A DNA stretch of 64,000 nt from JANLVJ01 sp031363945 (lineage in GTDB: Bacteria > Bacteroidota > Bacteroidia > Sphingobacteriales > Sphingobacteriaceae): contig JANLVJ010000029.1 in NCBI GenBank assembly GCA_031363945.1, positions 1-64,000 of the forward strand, given 5' to 3'. Shown one piece after another: positions 53,384 to 62,255 of the stretch. Both the position numbers and the translations under genes were made by a program. The stretch's first letter is position 1, and the number at the start of each line of letters is the position of its first letter. The notes beneath the pieces are model-generated. The model was given only the letters and a program-made list of their open reading frames with translations, was not told the DNA's origin and made no database searches.

Positions 53384-54340
53384 TTATTTGTTAAAATGGG
53401 CAATGATAAGATCTGCTAGTTCTTTTCCAATCCGCTCCTGAGCTTCATCTGTTGCTGCTCCAATATGTGGGGTTAAAGAAATACGGGCATGTGTCAATAA
53501 TGCTTCTAAAGGAACGGGCTCATTCTCAAAAACGTCAAGCCCTGCAAATGCCAGCTTTCCTGAATCTAAAGCTTCAAGCAGTGCATGCTCATCAATCAGA
53601 CCACCACGTGCTGCATTAACAATACCAGCACCTTTCTTAATCAGGGCAAGTTCAGCCTTTCCGATAACCGGTCTGCCATCTTTTTGACCTGGTACGTGAA
53701 GACTTATAAAATCACTTTCGGCAAGTAACTGATCAAATGTACGGCTATTGACGGCAACTTTAATGGGAGCATTACCTGCAAAATGAAGATGTACAGATGG
53801 TTCAAAAGGAAATAAATCGTAAACCCCGATATCCATTCCAAAACCCAGCCCAATTCTGGCAACTTCACGCCCTATTCTACCAAAGCCTATTATCCCAAGT
53901 TTTTTTCCTCTTAATTCAGTTCCTTTAGCATACTTTTTCTTAAGATCATTAAACCTGGTTGAACCTTGGGCTGGCATTATTCTGTTGGCATCATATAAAA
54001 AACGAATACCTGTTAACAGGTGTGCAAAAACAAGCTCGGCTACTGAAATAGAAGAAGATGCAGGTGTATTGACTACAGCAAGGCCTTTGTCACGGGCATA
54101 TTCAACGTCGATATTATCCATACCTACACCGCCCCTGCCAATCAGTTTGATATTTGGGCAAGCGTCAATGAGTTCTTTGCGCACTTTGGTTGCTGAGCGA
54201 ACTGTAATGGCATCATATTCATTCAGGCGACCCGAAAGCTCTGCCTGAGGAATATTATCGGTATCAACAATGAACCCTGCCTTTTCAAGTAATTCTTTAC
54301 CCAAAGGGTCAATGCCATCATTGGCGAGTATTTTAATCAT
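53384..54340 (-). CDS. serA: D-3-phosphoglycerate dehydrogenase, short form
   Basis: The enzyme oxidises 3-phosphoglycerate in serine synthesis. I start at the ATG at 54340 (MIKILANDGIDPLG), as an ATG 24 bp upstream lies within serC. It has 318 residues: catalytic/NAD domains with the Rossmann GIIGFGRIGREVARIGLGFGM, catalytic R in ITVRSATKVRKE and RGGLID, and the Glu-His pair in VFENEP and LTPHIGAAT. No C-terminal ACT domain is present, so serine feedback may be absent. It starts 4 bp after the serC stop in the same direction. Confidence 0.9.
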   Translation of the reverse strand: MIKILANDGIDPLGKELLEKAGFIVDTDNIPQAELSGRLNEYDAITVRSATKVRKELIDACPNIKLIGRGGVGMDNIDVEYARDKGLAVVNTPASSSISVAELVFAHLLTGIRFLYDANRIMPAQGSTRFNDLKKKYAKGTELRGKKLGIIGFGRIGREVARIGLGFGMDIGVYDLFPFEPSVHLHFAGNAPIKVAVNSRTFDQLLAESDFISLHVPGQKDGRPVIGKAELALIKKGAGIVNAARGGLIDEHALLEALDSGKLAFAGLDVFENEPVPLEALLTHARISLTPHIGAATDEAQERIGKELADLIIAHFNK

Positions 54341-54344
54341 GCTT

Positions 54345-55412
54345 TTATTTTTGTAAAGTTTCAAATTCTTTCATCGCACTGATCAGTACTTCAACAGAAC
54401 TTACAGGTAATGCATTGTAAATAGAAGCTCTGAAGCCACCGGCACTTCGATGGCCTTTTAATCCTATTATACCTTTGGTTTTCACAAAATCAAGAAAAGG
54501 TTTCTCGTGATTGGGATCATGGGTTACAAAACACACATTCATCCTAGACCGGTATTTACTATCAGCAGAACCCTTAAAAAGCGGATTCCGATCAATCTCA
54601 GTATAAAGACGTGAAGACTTGTCAATATTTTCTTTTTCAATAGCATTTACACCTCCCTTTTTCTTCAACCAGCGCAGGGTAAGCATAGAAACATAAATAG
54701 CAAATACAGGAGGCGTATTATACATAGAACCCCCATCAATATGGGCCTTGTAATCAAGCATTGAAGGTATTTTACGGCTTAGCTTACCTAAAATATCTTC
54801 TCTGACAATTATAAGAGTGGTACCTGCCGGGCCCATGTTCTTTTGGGCGCCAGCATAGATGATTCCAAATTTTGAAACATCAACCGCATGACTAAACATA
54901 TCTGAAGACATATCGGCTACTATTGGAACCGGACTCTCAGGGTAGGTCAGTAATTCAGTACCGTAAATTGTATTATTAGAAGTAATATGGAAATAAGCAG
55001 CGTCAGAAGGTATAGTGTAACCCTCTGGTATCGTATTATAGTTGGTAGCCTTTGAACTGGCAACTACCACTGTTTCACCAAACAATTTAGATTCTTTAAT
55101 CGCTTTTGAAGCCCATACACCTGTATCAAGGTATGCAGCCTTATTAGATTCATCAAGCAAATTAAATGGAACCATCGAAAACTGGGCAGAAGCACCACCT
55201 TGTAAAAACAATACCTGATAACCTTCTGGTACTTCCAGTAATTCTTTAACCAGACTTATCGCTTCAGCAAGCACAGCTTCAAAATCAGTCGAGCGGTGAG
55301 AAATCTCAAGAATTGAAAGCCCTGATTTATTAAAATCGAGCACTCCCTGTGATGCTTCCAACAGTACTTCCTGAGGAAGAATACCTGGACCAGCGCCAAA
55401 ATTATATTTCAT
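54345..55412 (-). CDS. serC: Phosphoserine aminotransferase
   Basis: A PLP enzyme of 355 residues converting phosphohydroxypyruvate to phosphoserine. Its N-terminus YNFGAGPGILPQEVL is diagnostic, as are ISHRSTDFEAVL, LFLQGGASAQFSMVPFNLL and the PLP lysine in IIYAGAQKNMGPAGTTLII. The C-terminal SAGGFRASIYNAL binds substrate phosphate. SerA follows 4 bp later, so the two first steps of serine synthesis are coupled. No serB is in the window. Confidence 0.97.
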   Translation of the reverse strand: MKYNFGAGPGILPQEVLLEASQGVLDFNKSGLSILEISHRSTDFEAVLAEAISLVKELLEVPEGYQVLFLQGGASAQFSMVPFNLLDESNKAAYLDTGVWASKAIKESKLFGETVVVASSKATNYNTIPEGYTIPSDAAYFHITSNNTIYGTELLTYPESPVPIVADMSSDMFSHAVDVSKFGIIYAGAQKNMGPAGTTLIIVREDILGKLSRKIPSMLDYKAHIDGGSMYNTPPVFAIYVSMLTLRWLKKKGGVNAIEKENIDKSSRLYTEIDRNPLFKGSADSKYRSRMNVCFVTHDPNHEKPFLDFVKTKGIIGLKGHRSAGGFRASIYNALPVSSVEVLISAMKEFETLQK

Positions 55413-55509
55413 AATAATATTTAATAAGCAATTATAAATGGAAAAATATTAATTGTAGCAAATAAATGATGGGTAAAAATACAAATTATCTTGTAGATGC
55501 TTTTGAATT

Positions 55510-56841
55510 TCACTCGTTTTCAATTGCCACCCGATCTGGTGTTTCTTTACCTGAAATCAGTTGCTTAGAACTGAGTGCAATTGCGTCAATAATACGGGTC
55601 ATATTCTCTAGGTCAAGGGTCTTTATTTCGTCCTGGGGAGTATGATAATTACGTTCATCATCCATTTTAGAAGTTGAAATAGTGTGAGCAGGTACCCCTT
55701 TTAAGGCAAGCTGGGCATTATCAGAACGGTAAAAAAGATTTTGTTCAGGATATGGATCAGGATAAAATTTAAATGAAGAACTTTTTAAGTTAGCTTGTAA
55801 TAATGTACCGAAGTTACTTCGCTCAAAACCCGTGATATAAGCTGAATTTGTTCCCCATTTACTTAATGTTCCGATCATTTCTATATTAAACATAGCAATA
55901 ACCTTCTTGTTGTCAATGTGCGATGAAAAATATTGAGAACCATATTCTCCTATTTCCTCTGCTGTAAAAGTAGTGAAGATTATGCTCCGTTTATTGAGAT
56001 GCTTTTTGCCAAAGTATTTTGCCAGCTCAATAACAGCTGTTGTTCCTGAAGCATCATCATTGGCACCATTAAAAATTGAATCCTGACCAGGTATTGGCTG
56101 ACGCATCGCAGAAGAGTTATTGCCCGTACCCAGGTGATCATAATGAGCTGAAAAAATAATATACTCTTCAGGTTTTTCTGTGCCTCGTAAAATGCCTGCA
56201 ACATTATTCAATGATTGTTGCTTTACTTCATTGATTGCCTGTAAAAATATACTGGTAAGCGGAGCAGCGGTTTCTACAACTAAAACAGTCTTTTGATTTC
56301 CCACTAATCCTGACAAACTAAATCTTTTCAGGCGTTTAATCAGACCTTTCTGGCCAGGATCTACAACGAGCAGAATATTTGCAGGCAAAACAGAAGTTGC
56401 TCTCAGGTATTTCGAAATTAACTGATTTCTTGCTGCCGAACCGAGATCTTTTGACACATCAACCCTGACAAATGAATCAATACTATTGAAGTATATCTGG
56501 TTTGTACCAGAAAAAATAGTGAATGCAGAATCGGGCAATGTATTACCATTCAACTTTAAAGTCGCTGATATCAGTTTGGAAGAATAAAGGAAAAATGACT
56601 GTTTAAAATCATTAGCAAAAAACGGTTTTAAACCAGCTTCTTTAAATTTATTTATGATAAAATCTGAAGCCTTTTCAATCTCAGGACTAAAAGTTTTACG
56701 GCCTCTCATATCGTCAGAAGCAAGAAACGTTTCTACCTGCCTGACCTCATTTTCGGGGATGAAATTGGATGCTACCAGACTTTGGGCCATGGCTGCTCTG
56801 AAAGTACAGAAGAATGAGAAGAATAAAATGAGAGATTTCAT
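55510..56841 (-). CDS. M28 family metallopeptidase, exported
   Basis: The 443-residue protein has an N-terminal signal peptide (about 1-19). The M28 zinc domain is at about 230-420, with metal ligands in FSAHYDHLG (His, Asp), GANDDASGTTAVIELAKYF (Asp), FTAEEIGEYGSQYF (Glu pair), MFNIEMIG and late AHTISTSKMDDERNYHTPQD (His). This matches aminopeptidase-type exported M28 enzymes of Bacteroidota. The preceding region (about 20-220) includes a PA-like insert. It follows the TonB receptor by 17 bp, so the two may act on and import peptide material. Confidence 0.88.
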   Translation of the reverse strand: MKSLILFFSFFCTFRAAMAQSLVASNFIPENEVRQVETFLASDDMRGRKTFSPEIEKASDFIINKFKEAGLKPFFANDFKQSFFLYSSKLISATLKLNGNTLPDSAFTIFSGTNQIYFNSIDSFVRVDVSKDLGSAARNQLISKYLRATSVLPANILLVVDPGQKGLIKRLKRFSLSGLVGNQKTVLVVETAAPLTSIFLQAINEVKQQSLNNVAGILRGTEKPEEYIIFSAHYDHLGTGNNSSAMRQPIPGQDSIFNGANDDASGTTAVIELAKYFGKKHLNKRSIIFTTFTAEEIGEYGSQYFSSHIDNKKVIAMFNIEMIGTLSKWGTNSAYITGFERSNFGTLLQANLKSSSFKFYPDPYPEQNLFYRSDNAQLALKGVPAHTISTSKMDDERNYHTPQDEIKTLDLENMTRIIDAIALSSKQLISGKETPDRVAIENE

Positions 56842-56858
56842 AATGATAACGATCTAGT

Positions 56859-59303
56859 TTAAAATCTTACCAGCAACTTTAAATTTAATTGCCTTGATGT
56901 CAGGTAATTAGGTACCGCATATCGGTTATTTTCTACATCTCTTACCCATAAATAAGAGATTGTATTATTAATATTCAGCAAATTAAAAATTTCCGCATAC
57001 AGCATGACAGACTTAATATATTTTGATGCCGGCGTTTGAGGTGGTGTTATCCATTCCTTAGAGAAACCTATATCTACCCGGCGATAAGCTGGCACCCTTA
57101 ATGTATCCTCGTAGCGCAGGTGCTCTGGTGGCCCAATCGGTAAACGAGATCCGTAAATCAAATTGACATGTACTTTATAACTGGGGTTTGTGCTGAGCTT
57201 ATCCTGAAAAAATATGGCAAAATTCAGGCGTTGATCTGTTGGCCTTGGAATATATGAATAAGAACTGCCATCAATCTTTTCAGCTGTTTTTTGAACCGAT
57301 AAACTGAATGAAGACTCAAGATCTTTCACAAACTGCCCACTAAGACGCATGTCAAGTCCTGTAGCATATCCATGACTTCTTTCATTACCAAGATATCGGA
57401 TGCTGACATCATTAATTTCGTATGGCACAAGATGTAATAATTGCTTATAGTATAATTCAGTAAAAAAAACAAGATTTGTACCCAGGGCATGGACATGCCA
57501 GTCTGAAGAAGCAACATAGTGTATCGCTTCCTGAGCACTCAGGTTTTTATTCAAGCTACCATCAAAATTAAAATACTCATTATAAAAAGGTGGCTGATAA
57601 TAAATGCCAGTAGAAAATCTGAACATGATATCAGTTTTCCAGTTTGGATGCAGGGCCAGCGTAGCTCTGGGACTCAACAAATACTGATGTGAAATATCAA
57701 GATATGTTGCTCTTGCTCCTGCCGTCAGTGACCATGATTGATTCAGAAACATATTATCCTGTAAAAACAGGGAAGTTCTGTTGGTTATAAAATTATTATT
57801 TTGCTGATACGAGTAGAGGTACCTGATATCACCCATATTCATCGGTACATTATAACCGGCAGAATCGGTCAGGCTATACTCATCGACAGCGTTATTGATA
57901 TATTGACGCTGATACCTGAGCCCCCATTTAATATAATTACCAGTTGCAGCATAACTACCCTTGTGTTCAGCTGTAAATACTTTCATTGTAAGGTAATCAC
58001 GGGCATGTTCAGTATATACTCCGATGCCCTTCACAATCCTGCCAGGAATTATTAGTGAAGTGACAGGATCAGCCTGCAACTGACTAAAGGCATACGTACC
58101 GGAAATATCTCTGGTGGTTTGTTCGTCAGCAACATAAAATGAAGAAAGAAACTTCAATTTTAATTTTTCTTCAGGCTGCCAATTTAAAGTAAGGGCAGTC
58201 ATTGAGGATAGATACCGGTCGAGTTCATGACCGAGGAAACTTATATCAAGACGCAGGGGAATTGAAAGTAAACCAAAATTCGTCTGTCTACTGGTAGGGT
58301 CAAGCTCATACCTGTTGTAAGCGAGGTATGATAGTAAAGAGAGTTCTGAGTGGGATGAAATCTTGTAATGAAAATCACCCTGGAAATCTTCAAAGCTTGG
58401 CTTGTAGTTTCCTTTTGTATCCAGATTTTTTAATAGAAACCGTGTAGATCGCTGTCTGAAACCAATTAGATAACTAAATCGCCGGTCTCTTGTACTTGCC
58501 CCAACCGTTAATGAAGCACCCATGAAACCAATAGAAGCCGACCCTGAAAAATCGATAGGCTTTCGATAACTAACGTCAAGTACTGAAGACATTTTATCTC
58601 CATATTCTGACCCAAAACCACCCGTCGAAAATTTTATTCCTGCTGTCATCTCAGGATTAATAAAGCTTAGCCCCTCTTGCTGGCCTTGCTGGCTTAAAAA
58701 AGGTCTGAAGATTTCTATGTCGTTAACATATATAAGATTTTCATCATAATTTCCACCCCTTACATTATATTGAGCACTTAGTTCATTATTTGATGATACA
58801 CCAGGGTAGGTTTTAAGAAGGGCTTCAAAACTACCTGATGCTGAAGGTAATACTGTCGAAAGCCTGGGATTTAAATAGGTATAGTTTTGGGACCGGCCTG
58901 TCTGATCATGAACAGTGACTTCTGCAAGTTTGCGAATATGCTCTTTCAGTAAAATATCATATCGGTCTAGACCAGCGGCTGCAATATCAAAATTTAAGAT
59001 AAGTGATTCATACCCAATCAGTCTGAATTCAATCCTGTTATAGGCATTTTTAGAAAGGGCAATAGTATAAAAGCCATTTTTATCACTCTGGGTAGTTTTA
59101 TGGCTAGATATATTATGAATATTTACAAAAGGCAAAATTTCACCAAATACATTTTTGACGAAGCCCTGTAACTGTTTTTGAGTCTTGGTTTGACCCGGGA
59201 TCTTAATAAGGGTCTGACTTGGGTTGTGGATATGACTAGAGTCTTGTCCCTGACAAAAACCAGTGCCGAATAAAAGAAAGATGAAAAGTATTATGCGGCT
59301 CAT
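56859..59303 (-). CDS. TonB-dependent receptor with carboxypeptidase-regulatory-like domain
   Basis: This 814-residue outer-membrane receptor has a signal peptide (about 1-19), a CarboxypepD_reg-like domain (about 45-125; GFVKNVFGEILPFVNIH, then FRLIGYESLILNF), a plug (about 130-245; SASGSFEALLKTYPGVSSNNELSAQYNVRGGNY) and a barrel ending in Phe (LNLKLLVRF). The FSTGGFGSEYGDKMSSVLD motif places it in the single-gene TonB group, not the SusC group. No SusD partner is present. It starts 17 bp after rpe, upstream of the M28 peptidase gene. The ligand is unknown; peptide is a guess from the neighbour. Confidence 0.9.
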   Translation of the reverse strand: MSRIILFIFLLFGTGFCQGQDSSHIHNPSQTLIKIPGQTKTQKQLQGFVKNVFGEILPFVNIHNISSHKTTQSDKNGFYTIALSKNAYNRIEFRLIGYESLILNFDIAAAGLDRYDILLKEHIRKLAEVTVHDQTGRSQNYTYLNPRLSTVLPSASGSFEALLKTYPGVSSNNELSAQYNVRGGNYDENLIYVNDIEIFRPFLSQQGQQEGLSFINPEMTAGIKFSTGGFGSEYGDKMSSVLDVSYRKPIDFSGSASIGFMGASLTVGASTRDRRFSYLIGFRQRSTRFLLKNLDTKGNYKPSFEDFQGDFHYKISSHSELSLLSYLAYNRYELDPTSRQTNFGLLSIPLRLDISFLGHELDRYLSSMTALTLNWQPEEKLKLKFLSSFYVADEQTTRDISGTYAFSQLQADPVTSLIIPGRIVKGIGVYTEHARDYLTMKVFTAEHKGSYAATGNYIKWGLRYQRQYINNAVDEYSLTDSAGYNVPMNMGDIRYLYSYQQNNNFITNRTSLFLQDNMFLNQSWSLTAGARATYLDISHQYLLSPRATLALHPNWKTDIMFRFSTGIYYQPPFYNEYFNFDGSLNKNLSAQEAIHYVASSDWHVHALGTNLVFFTELYYKQLLHLVPYEINDVSIRYLGNERSHGYATGLDMRLSGQFVKDLESSFSLSVQKTAEKIDGSSYSYIPRPTDQRLNFAIFFQDKLSTNPSYKVHVNLIYGSRLPIGPPEHLRYEDTLRVPAYRRVDIGFSKEWITPPQTPASKYIKSVMLYAEIFNLLNINNTISYLWVRDVENNRYAVPNYLTSRQLNLKLLVRF

Positions 59304-59320
59304 TCAGAACTGAATAATCA

Positions 59321-59992
59321 TCAAAGAGGATGAATTGTACCTGTTGATTTTAATTCTGCGATAACCTTATCTGGATCAGCAGCACTAAATACAGTATTGC
59401 CAGCAACCAACACGTTTGCTCCTGTTTTACAAAGCTCATAAGCGTTATGCAAGTCAACACCTCCATCAATTTCAATCAGGCAATTTGCTGATCTGCGGGC
59501 ACATAGCTGCTTTGCTTCTAGAATTTTTGAATACGTATTGGGTATAAATTTCTGCCCACCAAATCCTGGATTAACGGACATAATCAGGACAAGATCTGCA
59601 AACATCACAGTATCGTGAAGCAATGAAACCGGAGTGTGCGGATTAATGGCAACACCAGCCTTCATACCAAGTCTTTTAATTTCGTCAAGCGTACGGTTCA
59701 GATGCTGGCAGACCTCATAATGTACTGTAATACGATTGGCACCTGCATCGCGCAACCTTTCAAGATATGCATCTGGATTTACAATCATCAGATGTACATC
59801 CAGCGTTTTCAATGTTTTCTTTTTGATTGCCTCAATAACAGGAAAACCGAATGATATGTTTGGTACAAATACACCATCCATTATGTCTATATGAATCCAG
59901 TCGCAAATACTTGCATTAAGCATTTCTATCTCACTATCAAGCTTACCGAAATTACCGGCAAGTATCGAAGGGGCAATAAGTGGAATTTCCAT
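59321..59992 (-). CDS. rpe: Ribulose-phosphate 3-epimerase
   Basis: This TIM-barrel metalloenzyme of the pentose phosphate pathway has 223 residues. Motifs are IAPSILAGNFGKLDSEI, IHIDIMDGVFVPNISFG (metal His/Asp), LDVHLMIVNPD, VMSVNPGFGGQKFI-like (IMSVNPGFGGQKF) and IEIDGGVDLHN with the second catalytic Asp. All expected residues are present. It follows pnp with a clear terminator between, so it probably has its own promoter. Confidence 0.97.
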   Translation of the reverse strand: MEIPLIAPSILAGNFGKLDSEIEMLNASICDWIHIDIMDGVFVPNISFGFPVIEAIKKKTLKTLDVHLMIVNPDAYLERLRDAGANRITVHYEVCQHLNRTLDEIKRLGMKAGVAINPHTPVSLLHDTVMFADLVLIMSVNPGFGGQKFIPNTYSKILEAKQLCARRSANCLIEIDGGVDLHNAYELCKTGANVLVAGNTVFSAADPDKVIAELKSTGTIHPL

Positions 59993-60015
59993 AATAGGAT
60001 TGCAAAAACAAAAAA

Positions 60016-60043
60016 GATCCGTACAACTATTGCCATACGGACC
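60016..60043 (-). terminator. Rho-independent terminator of pnp
   Basis: On the minus strand TCCGTA, a twelve-base loop and TACGGA form a stem followed by TCTTTTTTGTTTTT. It sits 12 bp after the pnp stop and ahead of rpe. Confidence 0.75.
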
Positions 60044-60055
60044 TGAATTAATTAA

Positions 60056-62218
60056 TTATTGGTCGTTTCCAGGGTTTTCAGAACCAGATCTTTCTGGTCT
60101 TGGAATTAGTGCCTTTCTAGAAAGCTTAAACTTTCCAGTTTTTTTATCAACCTCTAATAATTTTACTTTTATTTTCTCTCCAACTTCAAGTACACCATCC
60201 ATCGATTCAAATCGCTTATGATCTATCTCAGAAATATGCAGTAAACCATCTTTTCCTGGCATGAATTCTACAAATGCACCAAATGGCATAATACTCTTAA
60301 CGGTACCTTCATAGATCTCACCAATATCTGGCTGTGTGGTGATAGCTCTGATACGGGCATGGGCAGTATCAAGACCAGCTTTATCAGTACTAAAAATCTG
60401 AACAATACCCTGATTGTCTTTTTCTTCAATGCTGATATTAGTACCTGTCTCACGTTGTAATTCTTGGATTACTTTACCTCCAGGGCCGATAATTGCTCCA
60501 ATAAATTCTTTTGCAATACGGAATTCAACAATACGTGGGGCATGTTCTTTATAATCGCTTCTTGGTAATGCAAGCGTATCGTTAATGATATTAAGAATAT
60601 GTAAACGGCCTTCACGCGCCTGATCTAGGGCAGCAGCAAGTACATCATAAGATAAACCGTCAACTTTAATATCCATCTGGCAGGCAGTAATACCTTTAGT
60701 GGTACCTGTTACCTTGAAGTCCATATCACCTAAATGATCTTCATCTCCAAGTATATCAGAAAGAACAGCCCATTTACCAGTTTTTGAATCCGTGATCAGA
60801 CCCATCGCAATACCTGATACAGGTGCAGTAATCTGAATACCACTATCCATAAGGGCCAGTGTTGCAGCGCAAACTGTAGCCATTGATGAAGATCCGTTTG
60901 ACTCAAGGATATCTGAAACAATACGTATTGTGTATGGGTTTTTCTCACCTTCAGGCAGAACATTTTTTAATGCTCTCAGTGCCAGGTTACCATGACCAAT
61001 TTCACGGCGGCCAGCTCCTCTGTTGGGTCTAACCTCACCAGTACTAAAACCAGGAAAGTTATAATGCAATAAAAAACGGCTGTCACCAAAGAACATTGCC
61101 CCATCAATCAACTGCTCATCGTCTCTGCCACCCAACGTAACGGTCGTCAAAGATTGTGTTTCACCACGAGTGAATACAGCAGATCCATGAGCTGATGGCA
61201 GATAGTTTGTTTCAGCCCAGATAGGTCTGATTTCATTTACCTTACGACCATCTAGTCTTTTACCTTCATCAAGTACCAAATTTCGAACAGCTTCTTTCTC
61301 AACATCATGGTAATATTTTTTACTCAGGCTTACCAAACTTTCGTCTTCAGGTTTTTCACCAAAATTGGCTAGAATAAAATCTTTTATAACGGCCCTGAAA
61401 GCTTCAGCACGTTCATCTTTATTGAGACCCGCTTTTGCAACTTCATACGCACGGTAGTAAGTAGCAGCTTTAACCTGAGCTTTTAATTCTTCATTATGCG
61501 TTTCATGAGAATACTCGCGCTTTGGTTTGATACCAACTATATCGGCAAGTTCAAGCTGGGCGCGAATCTGAACACGGATTGCTTCATGGGCGATTTTAAT
61601 CGCTTCAATCATATCCTGCTCAGAACACTCTTTCATCTCACCTTCCATCATCAGGATATCCCGTTCTGAAGCAGCAACAAGCATATCCATATCAGCACGT
61701 TTTAGCTCGGCAACACCAGGGTTTACAACAAACTTACCATCGATACGACCTACTCTTACTTCAGAAATAGGACCATTAAAAGGAATATTACTAAGGGTTA
61801 TAGCTGCAGATGCTGCAAGACCCGCAAGTGCATCAGGCATGACATCTTTGTCAGCAGAAAGTAAAGTGATCATTACCTGGATATCGGCATGATAATCATC
61901 TGGGAACATCGGGCGTAATGCCCTGTCAACCAGACGACTGATTAATATCTCATAATCAGATAAACGACCTTCTCTTCTTAAAAAACCTCCAGGAAATCTA
62001 CCTGCACCTGCATATTTTTCCTGATAATCAACAGAAAGAGGTAAAAAGTCGATTCCTGGTTTTGCATCTTTACTTGAAACGACTGTTGCAAGTAACATGG
62101 CATCGCCACAACGAACTACCACTGACCCATGAGCCTGTGTTGCGAGTTTTCCTGTTTCCAGGGTTATAGTTTTTCCATCGCCTAAATCAAATGATTTAGT
62201 CATTCCAATTTTCGTCAT
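60056..62218 (-). CDS. pnp: Polyribonucleotide nucleotidyltransferase (PNPase)
   Basis: PNPase degrades RNA 3' to 5' with phosphate as acceptor and forms a trimer. Two RNase PH domains are seen, with SVDYQEKYAGAGRFPGGFLRREGR in the first and GRREIGHGNLALRAL in the second. A KH domain (about 560-620; IIGPGGKVIQELQRETG) and an S1 domain (about 630-700; YEGTVKSIMPFGAFVEF) follow. I prefer the ATG at 62218 over the one at 62248: a TATTTTTG -7 box overlaps the longer N-terminus, and residue MTKIGMTKSFDLG matches the usual start. It has about 720 residues. The usual upstream rpsO is absent. Confidence 0.95.
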   Translation of the reverse strand: MTKIGMTKSFDLGDGKTITLETGKLATQAHGSVVVRCGDAMLLATVVSSKDAKPGIDFLPLSVDYQEKYAGAGRFPGGFLRREGRLSDYEILISRLVDRALRPMFPDDYHADIQVMITLLSADKDVMPDALAGLAASAAITLSNIPFNGPISEVRVGRIDGKFVVNPGVAELKRADMDMLVAASERDILMMEGEMKECSEQDMIEAIKIAHEAIRVQIRAQLELADIVGIKPKREYSHETHNEELKAQVKAATYYRAYEVAKAGLNKDERAEAFRAVIKDFILANFGEKPEDESLVSLSKKYYHDVEKEAVRNLVLDEGKRLDGRKVNEIRPIWAETNYLPSAHGSAVFTRGETQSLTTVTLGGRDDEQLIDGAMFFGDSRFLLHYNFPGFSTGEVRPNRGAGRREIGHGNLALRALKNVLPEGEKNPYTIRIVSDILESNGSSSMATVCAATLALMDSGIQITAPVSGIAMGLITDSKTGKWAVLSDILGDEDHLGDMDFKVTGTTKGITACQMDIKVDGLSYDVLAAALDQAREGRLHILNIINDTLALPRSDYKEHAPRIVEFRIAKEFIGAIIGPGGKVIQELQRETGTNISIEEKDNQGIVQIFSTDKAGLDTAHARIRAITTQPDIGEIYEGTVKSIMPFGAFVEFMPGKDGLLHISEIDHKRFESMDGVLEVGEKIKVKLLEVDKKTGKFKLSRKALIPRPERSGSENPGNDQ

Positions 62219-62245
62219 CTTTTGTTTCGTACAATTCAATTTGGC

Positions 62246-62253
62246 CAAAAATA
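62246..62253 (-). promoter_or_regulatory. Candidate -7 box (TATTTTTG) for pnp
   Basis: An exact TAnnTTTG match on the minus strand lies 27 bp upstream of the preferred pnp ATG. It overlaps the longer start proposed at 62248 and the 7-bp gap behind the FUSC gene. A matching -33 TTTG is not clear. Confidence 0.4.
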
Positions 62254-62255
62254 GG

